From Shewanella nanhaiensis (GTDB lineage: Bacteria; Pseudomonadota; Gammaproteobacteria; Enterobacterales; Shewanellaceae): DNA of 64,000 nucleotides. The first letter of the stretch is position 1; the number at the start of each line of letters is the position of its first letter. This document shows, in pieces, positions 1 to 9,800 of the stretch. The position numbers and the translations under genes were made by a program. The stretch spans positions 372,001 to 436,000 of the forward strand of contig NZ_JAHZST010000002.1 of assembly GCF_019457885.1 (NCBI RefSeq), in the 5' to 3' direction. Below the pieces are notes generated by a model. That model had not been told where the DNA came from, ran no database searches, and worked only from the letters and a program-made list of their open reading frames with translations.

Positions 1-666
1 ATACCCTCTCGCCTTCCATTGGCCAGCTCCCAGTATTCCCGTACCAATCAACAAGGTTTGATGCAAGATCAACAAAAAGAGCCCTGGGACGACATAGGGG
101 GTATAACCTAGACTTGGGTTAAATGCGGGTACACTGTTCACCTTAACAGAGTTAAGACTCTGAGCAGCCTGCTCTGGAGCCTCACCTTTGGCTAGCATAC
201 CGAGCAGCTGTACCTGCTTGCCTGCATCCATACCAGCTGTCACTAAGCCCTCAGCCACTGCCGAATAGATCAAGAAATAACTGGCATCGCCGCCATAACT
301 TAAGGTCACTCCCTTACCTAGAAGTAGATCTCGTCTAAACCCTTCAGGAATCACTAAAAGCCCATGAGCGCGACCCGACTCAATCCAGCTTTTCGCATCA
401 GTGATACTCCCTACTTGACCTATTACACTTATTTTAGGACTTGCATCGGCGTGACGAATTAAGCGGCGACTCAATGAGGAGTGGTCAAGATCCACCACAA
501 CAAGCTGTTGCTCAGTCGGCACCTGATGCAGATAAGGTAAAGGATAGAGAACCGAATAAAACAACACCCCACCAAACAGAGTCACTGCGATAGCCTTATC
601 CGACACAATCGCTTTTAACTCCGATAGCACAAGTTGCCAGAAGGTCATGGTTTGAACTGATTTCAT
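1..666 (-). CDS. ABC-2 type export permease, 3'-truncated by window edge
   Basis: Reading down the minus strand from an ATG at 666 gives 222 uninterrupted codons running off the left edge. The protein starts MKSVQTMTFW. It has one N-terminal membrane segment, then an extracytoplasmic region with the VVDLDHSSLSRRL motif that is also present, in diverged form, in the neighbouring permease, then the start of a C-terminal membrane region (GYTPYVVPGLFLLIL). This is the architecture of YhhJ/YbhR-type half-permeases. Its ATG overlaps the stop of the upstream permease gene by 4 bp (ATGA), so the two are translationally coupled and probably form a heterodimer. The substrate is unknown. The C-terminus lies outside the window. 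Confidence 0.85.
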   Translation of the reverse strand, partial: MKSVQTMTFWQLVLSELKAIVSDKAIAVTLFGGVLFYSVLYPLPYLHQVPTEQQLVVVDLDHSSLSRRLIRHADASPKISVIGQVGSITDAKSWIESGRAHGLLVIPEGFRRDLLLGKGVTLSYGGDASYFLIYSAVAEGLVTAGMDAGKQVQLLGMLAKGEAPEQAAQSLNSVKVNSVPAFNPSLGYTPYVVPGLFLLILHQTLLIGTGILGAGQWKARGY

Positions 667-1817
667 GCTATTTTCTCACAGCTTGGAGAAGCGATATCAA
701 GGCGCCGTGAAAGCAATACGAGTACAGGGATAATCAACAAAAAACCCCAATAGCTAGTCAGTTGCAATGCAATGGTCTGCCAAGGCGCACCATAACTAAT
801 AATGCTGACATGGGAGTCCACATAATGACTCGATGGCATAATTAAGCGCCACCACTGCGCAACAAGCGGCATCTCATGAACAGGAAAAGTGATCCCCATA
901 AAGGCAAATGCTGGTGCAAACATGGCTGTACCAAAACTCACAATACGCGCACTATCACGCATAATAAAGAACACCAGTAAAACCAGTAACCATACCGCTA
1001 ATAACATCACAAACTGCGCTAACATGAGCAAAGCCAAACTTCCCGCGGCCGGCAGTCCAAGGTAAAGATATAGCAAGGCCAAAATAAATCCGCCGTGAAT
1101 CAGCAAAATGGGAGTAAATAGAACCACTTTGGCAAGAACTCTAGACCAAACCCCAGCACCTGGCACTAAGCCTCCCTCACAGGTCAACTCTCGGCTTAAA
1201 CTGTTGGAGAAGATCAGCATCGCCAGTAGCTGCCATAAAGCAACAAGTACGGGAGGAACAAGAAATCCCACATAGTTATTATTACGATTAAACAGAGCAG
1301 TAGTTTGGCTCTTCACTGGGCTTAAATGAACGGATATTGTAGATTCAGGCACGCCTTGCAGCAGTAGCTTCCCACCCGCAACCTCCAATAAGCCAGCACC
1401 AAGTGTCATCTGGATCTGACTCGAGAGTAACTTGCCCACCAGCAGAAACTGGCTGTTATAACGTATGTCTATGGTTGGGCTGTGGCCTGTGACTAAATCT
1501 CGCTTCAGCTCATAGGGGAAAACAATGATCCCATACACCTCTGCCTGCTTCATGGCTGTGACAGCAGAGGACAGGTCTACAAAGCTTTGGGGGGAGATAA
1601 CTGGATTAGCTTGTAATTTTCGGCCTAACATACGACTTAGCTGGCTATTATCATGATCAACAATGGCAACGGGCAGCTGCCTTGGTAAGCCAGCACTAAA
1701 GAGCCACCACAGGCAAAGTATGCTTAAGATAGGGATATAGCTGACTAGAGCAAGCTGCCAAGGTGAACGCCATAAAGCATGCAGTTCACGTTTTATTAAG
1801 GCGATTAAACCACTCAT
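663..1817 (-). CDS. ABC-2 type export permease (YhhJ/YbhS-like)
   Basis: 384 residues. One N-terminal membrane segment (about 20-45), a periplasmic domain of roughly 130 residues containing VAIVDHDNSQLSRML, then five or so membrane helices from about residue 180 to the end. This is the ABC2_membrane_3 layout of inner-membrane export permeases that work with a periplasmic adaptor and TolC. It is third in an operon running tolC-like, hlyD-like, permease, permease; the gap to the adaptor is 14 bp and it overlaps the next permease by 4 bp. No ATPase gene is seen in the window. It could lie downstream of position 1 or be supplied from elsewhere. Substrate unknown; drugs, lipids or large solutes are all possible. 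Confidence 0.85.
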   Translation of the reverse strand: MSGLIALIKRELHALWRSPWQLALVSYIPILSILCLWWLFSAGLPRQLPVAIVDHDNSQLSRMLGRKLQANPVISPQSFVDLSSAVTAMKQAEVYGIIVFPYELKRDLVTGHSPTIDIRYNSQFLLVGKLLSSQIQMTLGAGLLEVAGGKLLLQGVPESTISVHLSPVKSQTTALFNRNNNYVGFLVPPVLVALWQLLAMLIFSNSLSRELTCEGGLVPGAGVWSRVLAKVVLFTPILLIHGGFILALLYLYLGLPAAGSLALLMLAQFVMLLAVWLLVLLVFFIMRDSARIVSFGTAMFAPAFAFMGITFPVHEMPLVAQWWRLIMPSSHYVDSHVSIISYGAPWQTIALQLTSYWGFLLIIPVLVLLSRRLDIASPSCEKIA

Positions 1818-1831
1818 GATAGGCCTGAACT

Positions 1832-2803
1832 TTAGTGAGTAAAGAGAACAGACATACCCACACGTAGATCGGGGATCTCAGTGTCAGTACGCAGCTCAAC
1901 CTCGAAGGTACGCATATCAAAATCGTGGCCACTCTCAGTTGAGCGCCAAGTCGCAAACTCCCCCATCACGCTAACATGAGTCACGGTAAACTCTACATCA
2001 CGACCTAGGGCAGGCAAGGTCAGCATCATTTTACTGCCTTTACTAAACTGCTTAAGTTGATCCTCCCGCACCTGAAATACAGCCCAAGCATCTTTCATAT
2101 CGATCAAGCTCACCACAGGAAATCCGCTAGGGGCAAGTTCACCAGCTTGCAGTAAAACTTCACTTATCTCACCAGATTTTGGCGAACGCATCTGGCTATC
2201 TTCTAAAATGGCACTGACCTCATTAACCGCGCCTTCCGCCATACGGGCATTACCAGCAGCAGCGGCCTTAGTTTCAACTCGCGCGCCCTCTTCAGCCATC
2301 TGGAACATGGCAAGTGCTGCTTGCTCTGTATATTTAGCAGCCTGCCATTGAGTAAATGCCTCATCACGTTTCTGCCTAGCGACAACCCCTTCAACAAATA
2401 GGTTCTCAACTCTCTCATAGGTGGTTTTCCCCAGAGTCGCCGCCGCTTTAGCCTTTAACCACTGCTCTTTCGATGCCATGACCTGTTGTTTGCGCGCACC
2501 GCTATCCGCTTCCTGTTGCAGCGCTTTAGCTGCGTCACGGCCACCTTCGGCCTGCATCAGTTTTGCATCTAGCTCAGGACTGTGAATAGCAAACAGAAGA
2601 TCGCCTTTCTCGACAAGATCGCCACGGCGAACTAAAACCTGTTCAACTCGACCGGGAACTTTTGAAGAGACATTATACTCACGTGCTTCTATCTGCCCCT
2701 GCAAGATCTGGGGCTTAGGGCTATAAGCCAGCTTTAAGCCATAACCTAACAAGAGCACTAAAGCGATTAGCGCAACGATGGCGAGCAGACGGTTAGCACG
2801 CAT
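1832..2803 (-). CDS. HlyD-family periplasmic adaptor (membrane fusion protein)
   Basis: 323 residues. An N-terminal membrane anchor (about 8-27) is followed by a biotinyl/lipoyl-like half-motif (GQIEAREYNVSSKVPGRV, then GDLVEKGDLLFAI). A long alpha-helical hairpin spans about 80-190, followed by the second lipoyl half (SPKSGEISEVLLQAGE) and a beta-barrel region. It bridges the inner-membrane permeases and the outer-membrane TolC-like channel, most like YbhG/YhiI adaptors. The ATG shares one base with the stop of the upstream tolC-like gene (TAATG), so translation is coupled. A 71-residue ORF inside it in another frame is a shadow. Confidence 0.9.
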   Translation of the reverse strand: MRANRLLAIVALIALVLLLGYGLKLAYSPKPQILQGQIEAREYNVSSKVPGRVEQVLVRRGDLVEKGDLLFAIHSPELDAKLMQAEGGRDAAKALQQEADSGARKQQVMASKEQWLKAKAAATLGKTTYERVENLFVEGVVARQKRDEAFTQWQAAKYTEQAALAMFQMAEEGARVETKAAAAGNARMAEGAVNEVSAILEDSQMRSPKSGEISEVLLQAGELAPSGFPVVSLIDMKDAWAVFQVREDQLKQFSKGSKMMLTLPALGRDVEFTVTHVSVMGEFATWRSTESGHDFDMRTFEVELRTDTEIPDLRVGMSVLFTH

Positions 2804-4200
2804 TATTTATCTCCAAAATTGTTTAAGCCGTTAGTACGACCTATAAAGTCATCCAGCTGCCCGCTAATAGCCATAAGACGCGCATAGGATTGAACATAAC
2901 GGTACTTAGCACCAAGTTGCTGTGTCTTCACTGCGCTTAGCTTTAACTCGGCATCTACTCTGTCGATAGAGGTAGAGAGACCTTGATTGAACGCTATCTC
3001 ACGCAAACGTAAATTCTCTTCGGCCAAACTCAAGGAGGTGTCGAGAGCCACAACCTCCTCTTGCGCTTGCTGAAGCTGACGGTAACTTTGATCCAGTAGT
3101 AAACTTAAGTCTTGCTGAGTTTGTGCTTTGGTGTATCTCGCTTGCAGCAGTGCACTTTTAGCCGCTTCTACCTTTCCACTGCGACCATCTCTGCTCAACA
3201 AAGGAACTTTAACCCCAAGCCCGACCATCCAGTCAGGCTCCACTTTAGAGAACAGGCTATCGTCCTCATACAAGGTGTAATTTCCGTAAAGAAAAACAGT
3301 GGGTTTATAGCGACCTTTTTCAACTTCAATCAAGCCACTGGCTTGCTCCTCTTTAGCTTCAAGTAATCTTAACGCCGGATGTTGGGTCATGGTTAACTGG
3401 CTCAAACGCGGCAAAGAGGGTTGATTTGGCAACATAAACAACTCTGATGCAGTCGTCACACTCTGCTGGTGCAACATACGTGACAGTGCAATTACAGCCA
3501 TCTCATGCTGCCGCTTAGCACTACCAGCGCTAACTCGAGCGTTTTCAAGCGCCACTTGAGCATTTAACCGCTCCACTTTCGCTATCTGCCCCTGCTCCTC
3601 TAACTTAAGCGCATGATCGACATGTTCAGCCAACGAAGCCACTAACTGCCCCTGAGTCTTCATCAACATCTCAGTCACTGAAACCGCGTAATACCTATCA
3701 ACTAAAAGGTTAAAAAGATCACGTGTAGCTAGCTGTAACTGTTGCTCTTTCTCGGCAACCTGCGCTTCATGTATCCCTTGAGCTGCAGTGATCTTGCCGC
3801 CAGTATAGATGGGCCACATCGCTTGTAAACTGGCTCGAAAGATATCTTGCTCGGTAAAAGGGGTGACAAAAAGAGAGCTAGGAATACTGGCCAATGCACC
3901 ACCTAAAGCTGGCGGTAAACTACCTGGGTCGAGTGACGCTAAGGGGTTTAGATCGCGAAGATCCAGCTCAATAGGTTTTTCAAGATGAGTGTAACTACCA
4001 CTGATATCTAGGGAGGGCATGCCAAGATCTTCACCCGCTTTCTGCTCAGCTTGAGCCCGTAAGACCTCTTGGGATTCAGCCTGTAGCTTATCGCTAACAG
4101 TCAATAGCTGTTGCCATGCCGTGTTAAAGGTCATTGGCTGAGCCAAAGTGGTGCCACAGAGCAAGCACAGAGATAAGCAAGCCAAACGCGTTAGTTTCAT
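2803..4200 (-). CDS. TolC-family outer-membrane efflux channel
   Basis: 465 residues starting with a clear signal peptide (MKLTRLACLSLCLLCGTTLA, cleavage before QPM). The rest is the duplicated outer-membrane efflux protein domain: long coiled alpha-hairpins rich in A/Q/L/E (about 130-240 and 330-440) flanking two short beta segments, as in trimeric TolC channels. It is first in the four-gene export operon, so the promoter should lie in 4201-4466. The dedicated channel suggests a self-contained tripartite exporter rather than one sharing housekeeping TolC. Length is normal for the family. Confidence 0.88.
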   Translation of the reverse strand: MKLTRLACLSLCLLCGTTLAQPMTFNTAWQQLLTVSDKLQAESQEVLRAQAEQKAGEDLGMPSLDISGSYTHLEKPIELDLRDLNPLASLDPGSLPPALGGALASIPSSLFVTPFTEQDIFRASLQAMWPIYTGGKITAAQGIHEAQVAEKEQQLQLATRDLFNLLVDRYYAVSVTEMLMKTQGQLVASLAEHVDHALKLEEQGQIAKVERLNAQVALENARVSAGSAKRQHEMAVIALSRMLHQQSVTTASELFMLPNQPSLPRLSQLTMTQHPALRLLEAKEEQASGLIEVEKGRYKPTVFLYGNYTLYEDDSLFSKVEPDWMVGLGVKVPLLSRDGRSGKVEAAKSALLQARYTKAQTQQDLSLLLDQSYRQLQQAQEEVVALDTSLSLAEENLRLREIAFNQGLSTSIDRVDAELKLSAVKTQQLGAKYRYVQSYARLMAISGQLDDFIGRTNGLNNFGDK

Positions 4201-4466
4201 CTATACCTCAAAATACTGAATATCAAATATAGAGCAATAACTCTAATTTTAAAGCGATGATATCATCCAATCAGGTTATCAGCCTAATACTTCGCATTAG
4301 TTTGCCAAAAAATACTCTGGGTAGATCAACTTCTTATACTGATTGGAATTAGATTCAAGCTCAATGATTAAACAAAAAGTTCAGCAAAGATAGCGACTAA
4401 AGACTTATCTTTAACTGAACTTGTCTGTTTTATAGCCTTACTGTTCTACAAGGCTGCCCTACAGGA
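4201..4466. other. Intergenic region upstream of the export operon
   Basis: 266 bp between the tolC-like start and the tldD stop. It should carry the export-operon promoter. I see no confident -35/-10 pair. The middle (about 4261-4349) is related to the ends of the repeat element at 52130-52444 (separate entry). No T-tailed hairpin was seen for tldD. Confidence 0.5.
4291..4349. repeat. Truncated copy of the 315-bp intergenic repeat (right end)
   Basis: This segment (ATTAGTTTGCCAAAA, then CTCTGGGTAGATCAACTTC, then TTATACTGATTGGAAT) aligns with the last 60 or so bases of the element at 52130-52444. The terminal repeat matches at 15 of 16 positions. About 25 bp to the left, ATCCAATCAGGTTAT at 4265-4279 resembles the left terminal repeat, suggesting an internally deleted copy of about 90 bp (4261-4349). 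Confidence 0.65.
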
Positions 4467-5915
4467 TTAAGCTGTACCGCCAACCGTTAAGCTATCTAAC
4501 TTTAGCGTTGGTTGACCAACTCCCACTGGGACACTCTGACCATCCTTACCACAAACACCCACGCCATTATCCAGCGCAAGATCATTACCGACCATAGAGA
4601 TCTCTCCCATGGCCTCAGGACCGTTACCGATTAAAGTCGCCCCCTTAATCGCCTGGGTCACTTCACCATTTTCAATCAGGTAAGCCTCAGAAGCTGAGAA
4701 AACAAACTTACCTGAGGTTATATCAACCTGCCCACCACCGAAGTTAGGCGCATAGATACCATTTTTAACTGACTTAATGATCTCTGCTGGAGCTGACTCA
4801 CCCGCTTCCATATAGGTATTGGTCATACGCGGCATAGGTAAGTGTGCGTAGGACTCGCGACGACCATTACCCGTTGACTGCTCACCCATTAGGCGGGCAT
4901 TGAGCTTATCTTGCATATAGCCCTTTAAAATCCCATCTTGGATAAGCACGGTCTTCTGACTCACAACGCCCTCATCATCAATGCTCAAAGAGCCACGACG
5001 ATTCGCTATCGTGCCATCATCAACCACTGTGACCAATTTAGACGCCACCTGTTGGCCCACTAATCCACTAAAAGCACTGCTGCCCTTACGGTTGAAGTCT
5101 CCCTCTAATCCATGACCAACCGCTTCATGTAGCAGCACACCAGGCCAACCAGCGCCAAGTACCACTGGCATTTGACCAGCAGGGGCGTCAATAGCAGTCA
5201 GGTTAACTTGAGCTTGTCGTACAGCTTCACGAGCAGATGAGAAACATTTTGGTAAACCAGCATCATCAGTTTCCATCAATGCTTCATAACCATGACGTCC
5301 ACCGCCACCGCTAGCACCACGTTCACGCTTACCTTCATCTTCTAAAATAACGCTACAGTTAAAGCGCACTAAAGGACGAATATCGGCTGCTAAGGTACCA
5401 TCGCTTGCTGCCACTAATATCTCTTCATGAACACCAGAAAGACTCACAACCACCTGAATGATTCGACTATCGAGACTGCGGATATAAGCATCAGCCTCTT
5501 TAAGTAGGGCGATCTTCTTGACCTCCTCCATCGCAGCGATAGGATCGGCACTTTGATAAAGTGATTTCACCTCTTGGCTTTTCCAAGCTTGAACACTGGT
5601 ATTAGCGCCTGCAGAGGCGATACTACGAGCCGCTTCCGCCGAAGCGATAAGTGCCGATGGCGTGATCTCGTCAGCATAAGCGAATCCCGTTTTTTCACCC
5701 GTGATTGCTCGTACACCTACACCGCGTTCAATGTGGAAGCTGCCCTCTTTAACGATTCCATCCTCTAACACCCAAGACTCATGACGACTTCCTTGAAAGT
5801 AAAGATCGGAAAAATCGACATCATGCTGATGAATAATATTCAGATAGCCCTGTAGATCACTCAGTGATTGTCCATCTTGCAATAAACTTTGCTCAACTTG
5901 GGTTAAAAATGGCAT
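4467..5915 (-). CDS. tldD: TldD metalloprotease
   Basis: 482 residues, the usual TldD length. The zinc-binding HExxxH motif is HEAVGH at residues 263-268, within [11 protein letters not shown], a signature of the PmbA/TldD family. The C-terminal half shows the glycine-rich family blocks ([30 protein letters not shown]). TldD acts in the cytosol with TldE/PmbA to cleave unfolded peptides; in other bacteria the pair processes microcin B17-type peptides and degrades the CcdA antitoxin. tldE is not in the window, consistent with the usual unlinked arrangement. It follows nit in the yhdP-nit-tldD order common in Shewanella. The 83-bp gap to nit shows no terminator. Confidence 0.96.
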   Translation of the reverse strand: MPFLTQVEQSLLQDGQSLSDLQGYLNIIHQHDVDFSDLYFQGSRHESWVLEDGIVKEGSFHIERGVGVRAITGEKTGFAYADEITPSALIASAEAARSIASAGANTSVQAWKSQEVKSLYQSADPIAAMEEVKKIALLKEADAYIRSLDSRIIQVVVSLSGVHEEILVAASDGTLAADIRPLVRFNCSVILEDEGKRERGASGGGGRHGYEALMETDDAGLPKCFSSAREAVRQAQVNLTAIDAPAGQMPVVLGAGWPGVLLHEAVGHGLEGDFNRKGSSAFSGLVGQQVASKLVTVVDDGTIANRRGSLSIDDEGVVSQKTVLIQDGILKGYMQDKLNARLMGEQSTGNGRRESYAHLPMPRMTNTYMEAGESAPAEIIKSVKNGIYAPNFGGGQVDITSGKFVFSASEAYLIENGEVTQAIKGATLIGNGPEAMGEISMVGNDLALDNGVGVCGKDGQSVPVGVGQPTLKLDSLTVGGTA

Positions 5916-5998
5916 TAATGATTCTCTCTTTTAACTTAATTCTTTATAAAATATCAGGGCTTATAGCAATTGGTATAAACTCCCATCACCTTTCTATT

Positions 5999-6844
5999 CT
6001 AATTGCTTTTTCGTAACTCAGGCTCTGAAAATCGATTATGTCCTGCTACAGGGATCTGCTTGCGGATCTTATCCTGCTCGCTCCTGTCCAGCGTAGCCTG
6101 AACCCAGCCACACTCCTCTCTTTTTTCAGCCAGAACTCGACCCCAAGGGTCGACTATCATACTCTGTCCCCAGGTCTCACGACTACCTTGGTTATGCTGT
6201 CCCCACTGGGCCGCAGCCAGAATAAAACATTGGGTCTCTATCGCCCTTGCCTGAATCAGTGGTTGCCAATGTGCCTCTCCCGTCACCTTAGTAAAGGCGG
6301 AAGGCAGAGCAATCAACTCAGCCCCAGCTAAACGCATGGCTCTAAACAGATCTGGGAACCTAAGATCATAACAGATCGCTAAACCTAACTTTCCAAATGG
6401 CGTATCTATCACAGTGATCTTCTCGCCTGGGCAAAAGGTATCGCTCTCCCTATACTCTTTAGTTCCATCGGCAACATCTACATCAAACAGGTGTAGCTTA
6501 TCGTAATCACCTAAGGTATTACCCATATTGTCAAACAGGTAAGTTCTACTGTAGACACGTCCATCCTCTGAACGTACAGGAATTGTCCCAGCCACTAAAT
6601 AGATATCGTATCTTGCGGCCAGCTCAGACATGGCAGTTTTTAACTCAGTCGTTTCAGCACTTGCCTCACCGGCATATTCGAGCTGATGACTCTCATGACC
6701 ACCAAACAGCAGACAGCATTCAGGTAAAACCACCAGCTGTGGCTCTGCCACAACTCTTGGTAAGCACTTAAGCTGCGACTCGATATATTCCAGATTCGCC
6801 GATACATCTCGGCTGCTTTGACATTGTAATAGGCTGATCTGCAT
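5999..6844 (-). CDS. Nit-family carbon-nitrogen hydrolase (probable deaminated-glutathione amidase)
   Basis: 281 residues from the ATG at 6844. The frame is open to 6904, but this ATG has a good ribosome-binding site (AAGGAAGTTAAGG) and gives the family-typical start MQISLLQCQSSRDVSANL. The catalytic triad is visible: Glu42 (LPECC), Lys116 (YDKLHLFD) and Cys158 (AICYDLRFP). The motif set and genomic place match Nit1/YbeM-like enzymes, which hydrolyse deaminated glutathione, a metabolite-repair role in the cytosol; substrate assignment is by family only. Its first 77 bp overlap the 3' end of yhdP in another frame. Confidence 0.88.
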   Translation of the reverse strand: MQISLLQCQSSRDVSANLEYIESQLKCLPRVVAEPQLVVLPECCLLFGGHESHQLEYAGEASAETTELKTAMSELAARYDIYLVAGTIPVRSEDGRVYSRTYLFDNMGNTLGDYDKLHLFDVDVADGTKEYRESDTFCPGEKITVIDTPFGKLGLAICYDLRFPDLFRAMRLAGAELIALPSAFTKVTGEAHWQPLIQARAIETQCFILAAAQWGQHNQGSRETWGQSMIVDPWGRVLAEKREECGWVQATLDRSEQDKIRKQIPVAGHNRFSEPELRKSN

Positions 6845-9800
6845 CCTTAACTTCCTTTTTAGGTACTTCCTTAAAAGTGGGGATCTCTTGCACATTAGGC
6901 TCAAACAGTTCTACGCCTGAACTCGGTTCTACTTTATCTTGGCTCTGTGACTCAGAGGTGTCCACCCTCTTTTGAGGATTTTCCCTCTCTATCTGCTCAG
7001 GCTCAGTCAGATCGGAAGCCTTAGGAGTCTCAAGTGAACTTTCAGTCTGAGTTTCTGGGCTACTCTCAGCTTTTGGTAACGCTGATTCAGGGATCTCTAT
7101 CTCTTTACTCTTACGCTCAAGTTCCTCAATTTTTGGCTCAGACATGGTACCGGTTAACCTAAACCTAAGCTCAGTGATCACCTCAATAACAGGTTCAAGC
7201 ACTTTAGTCAGGGCAAACGCTCCCAAACCAAAAGTCCACCCCCCCGTCGTCAACAATACTACTGTCGGCACACTGGAGGCGAGCTGCGGAACGAAGCGGA
7301 TATCGTAATTCAAACTTTCGGTGGTCAGATCCGTATAGCCTCGCACCTTCATATTGCCAGCAACGGCATCCATCTCTGTATCTCGGGTTTTAATCACCCC
7401 GTTATCGATATTCAGTGTGCCAGTAAAAGAGTTGAAATAGAGGCCCTTGCCAAATACATCGGAGAAATCCAACGAGAGCTTTCTCAACAAAGAGTCGAGA
7501 CTGAACAGTGAAAATATTCTCGCGCCTTTATCGCTGACTTCAGTAAGATGCCCCTTACCCAGTTCAAAATTAACTTGGCCATTGAGAGAATCTAATGCAA
7601 AAGCATAGGGAGCGCCCTGCCATGATATCTTGGCGTCAATATCGACGGGTGCATTCTTCAGTCCTGGATCTGTACCTAGAATGGCTGAGAGATCATCAAA
7701 CCGAGTGGCATTAAGCTTTACATTAAACTCAGTCAAATTCTCATCGGCGCTGTTATTCCAAGCTCCACTTCCACTGAGTGTCACCTCGGGCGTTGTTAAT
7801 GAGAGAGTCTGGATCTGATAGTTATTACCTTGTGGCGTCCCTTGCAACACTAAGTGACCTAAAGGTTTTCCGTAAAAACTAAACTCATCCACATCCACAG
7901 CTAAAGGCGGCAGGTTTTTCAGCACAGTGTCCGATTTAAAGTGTGCATTTTCGGGCTCCTTAATCACAGGTGCCATATGAAATTTAGAGGCAACAATTTT
8001 CAGCCCTTGAGTCGACCAATCTGGATAAAAATCGACTCGGCCGTCAAACTCATCAGACTCAGCTTTAAAGCGCCATACATGCTCAATGGGCTGGGCATCT
8101 AAGGTTAGGTTAGTTAACGCTTGCCCCATTAGGTCTAGCTGTTTTATCTCGCCATCAATACTGACAAGAGGTGGGAAGAAGTTAACTCTCTCTCCTATAT
8201 CTTCGGCTTCAAGGTTATCACTCACCTCAAGTTGTTCGGTATCAGTAAACTGATGAATGATTGGCAACCAAGGCGTTAACTGAGTTTCATCGATGGAGAG
8301 CTGCAGGTGGCCCTGACTTTTTTTCAGTTGATCACCCGGCCTAAATAGTCGCCCTAACAGGAGATCGAAATGAGCGAGTTGATTGCCAGATAACTGATCG
8401 AAACCGCCCCAGAACTCCATCTCTTTACCCAGCTTAATACCGAGTGAGGACTGCTTGTTATCCCCAATCAATTCTGCAGTTAATTTACGGCTCTCATCTT
8501 TACCTTTAGCAAAAGGCGCAGGCAGATCTAAACCGACACCAAGAAGTTCACTGTTAACTTGCGCTTGGATACGATAGCCGCTGGGATCGAAGATCAGTGT
8601 CATTCCACCATCCCACTCTAACTCACCTGAGTAAAACTCCTTAAGCGGGTTATCCAGATAATCGGGAAGATCAGCAAGTTTCCAAGTACCTGACAGATCC
8701 AAGTTTAAGCCATAGTTATTACCTAGACTCTCAGTGTCAAAACTCAAAGAGACAGGCTGCTGAAACAACTTAGCTTCTATCCCCTCTCCCTTCACAACAT
8801 CATTAAGAAAGCTGACCTGCCCTGTGACTTCATCCAGTGCGACACCAGGCTCTGTGATATACACAGGAGTATGATCAAAATTAACCAATCCACGGATCTG
8901 CTCACTCTCGCCATCATAAAGTGGAATAGAGAGATCCAGCTCAGCTGTCACCTCCCCCTTTATCTGCACGACATCGAGTGTTGAACCCACTGAGTCAGCC
9001 AAAGAGGAGCGATTAAGAACTTGAGTCGCAGCCTGACCTTGTGTTGCTAAATCAGCCTTTACCTGAAGCAGAGAGCGCTCGCCTAACTCAGGGATAACGA
9101 CACTTGCACCATCGACAACCACATCAAGCAAGTTCCCCTTATTAATCAAGAGATCCATTCGGGCATTTTCAAACAGAGCCGATAGATTTAATTCGGTTAC
9201 CGAGGGCCAGTCTGGCTGAAACTCAAATTCAGCATCTTGGATAGTAAAGTCAGCCTGAAAAACGCCTGAATGGTCAAAATAGGGATAGTTTGATAGCGGA
9301 CCATGCCATAGCACTTTAGCATCTTGAGTATTACCAGCTACCAATCCAGTATCTAGATACTCCACCAGATCTTCGCTCATTCCATGAAGAGGAAAATAGT
9401 TTGAAGCCTTTGAAACATCATGGAGTTTTACATCAGCTAATAGGGCTAGATGCGCAACATCCTCAAGCCCTAAGCGCACAGAGGCATCAACAGAGATATC
9501 TGGATTATTCAGCTCAAGTTGAGGAATGATTAATGCCTGAGAGCCAATATCATATTTAACATCGAAGGGCTCGCCATCGAAGGCGAGCGGGATTGCAAAT
9601 GCCGAACCGAAATCCAGCAGATACTTCTGCTTAGGCAGAGATAGATAGAGGGCATCTTGCTGCCAACCTAGCTGAATGTTGAGTGGAGAGGAGCCAGGGA
9701 TCTGATCTTGTTGTTGCCAGCTAAGCTGTTCAACATCCAGTGCAAGTTTAGGCTCACGCTCAGCATCGAGTGAAAACGCGATATTATTTATATAGCCTTT

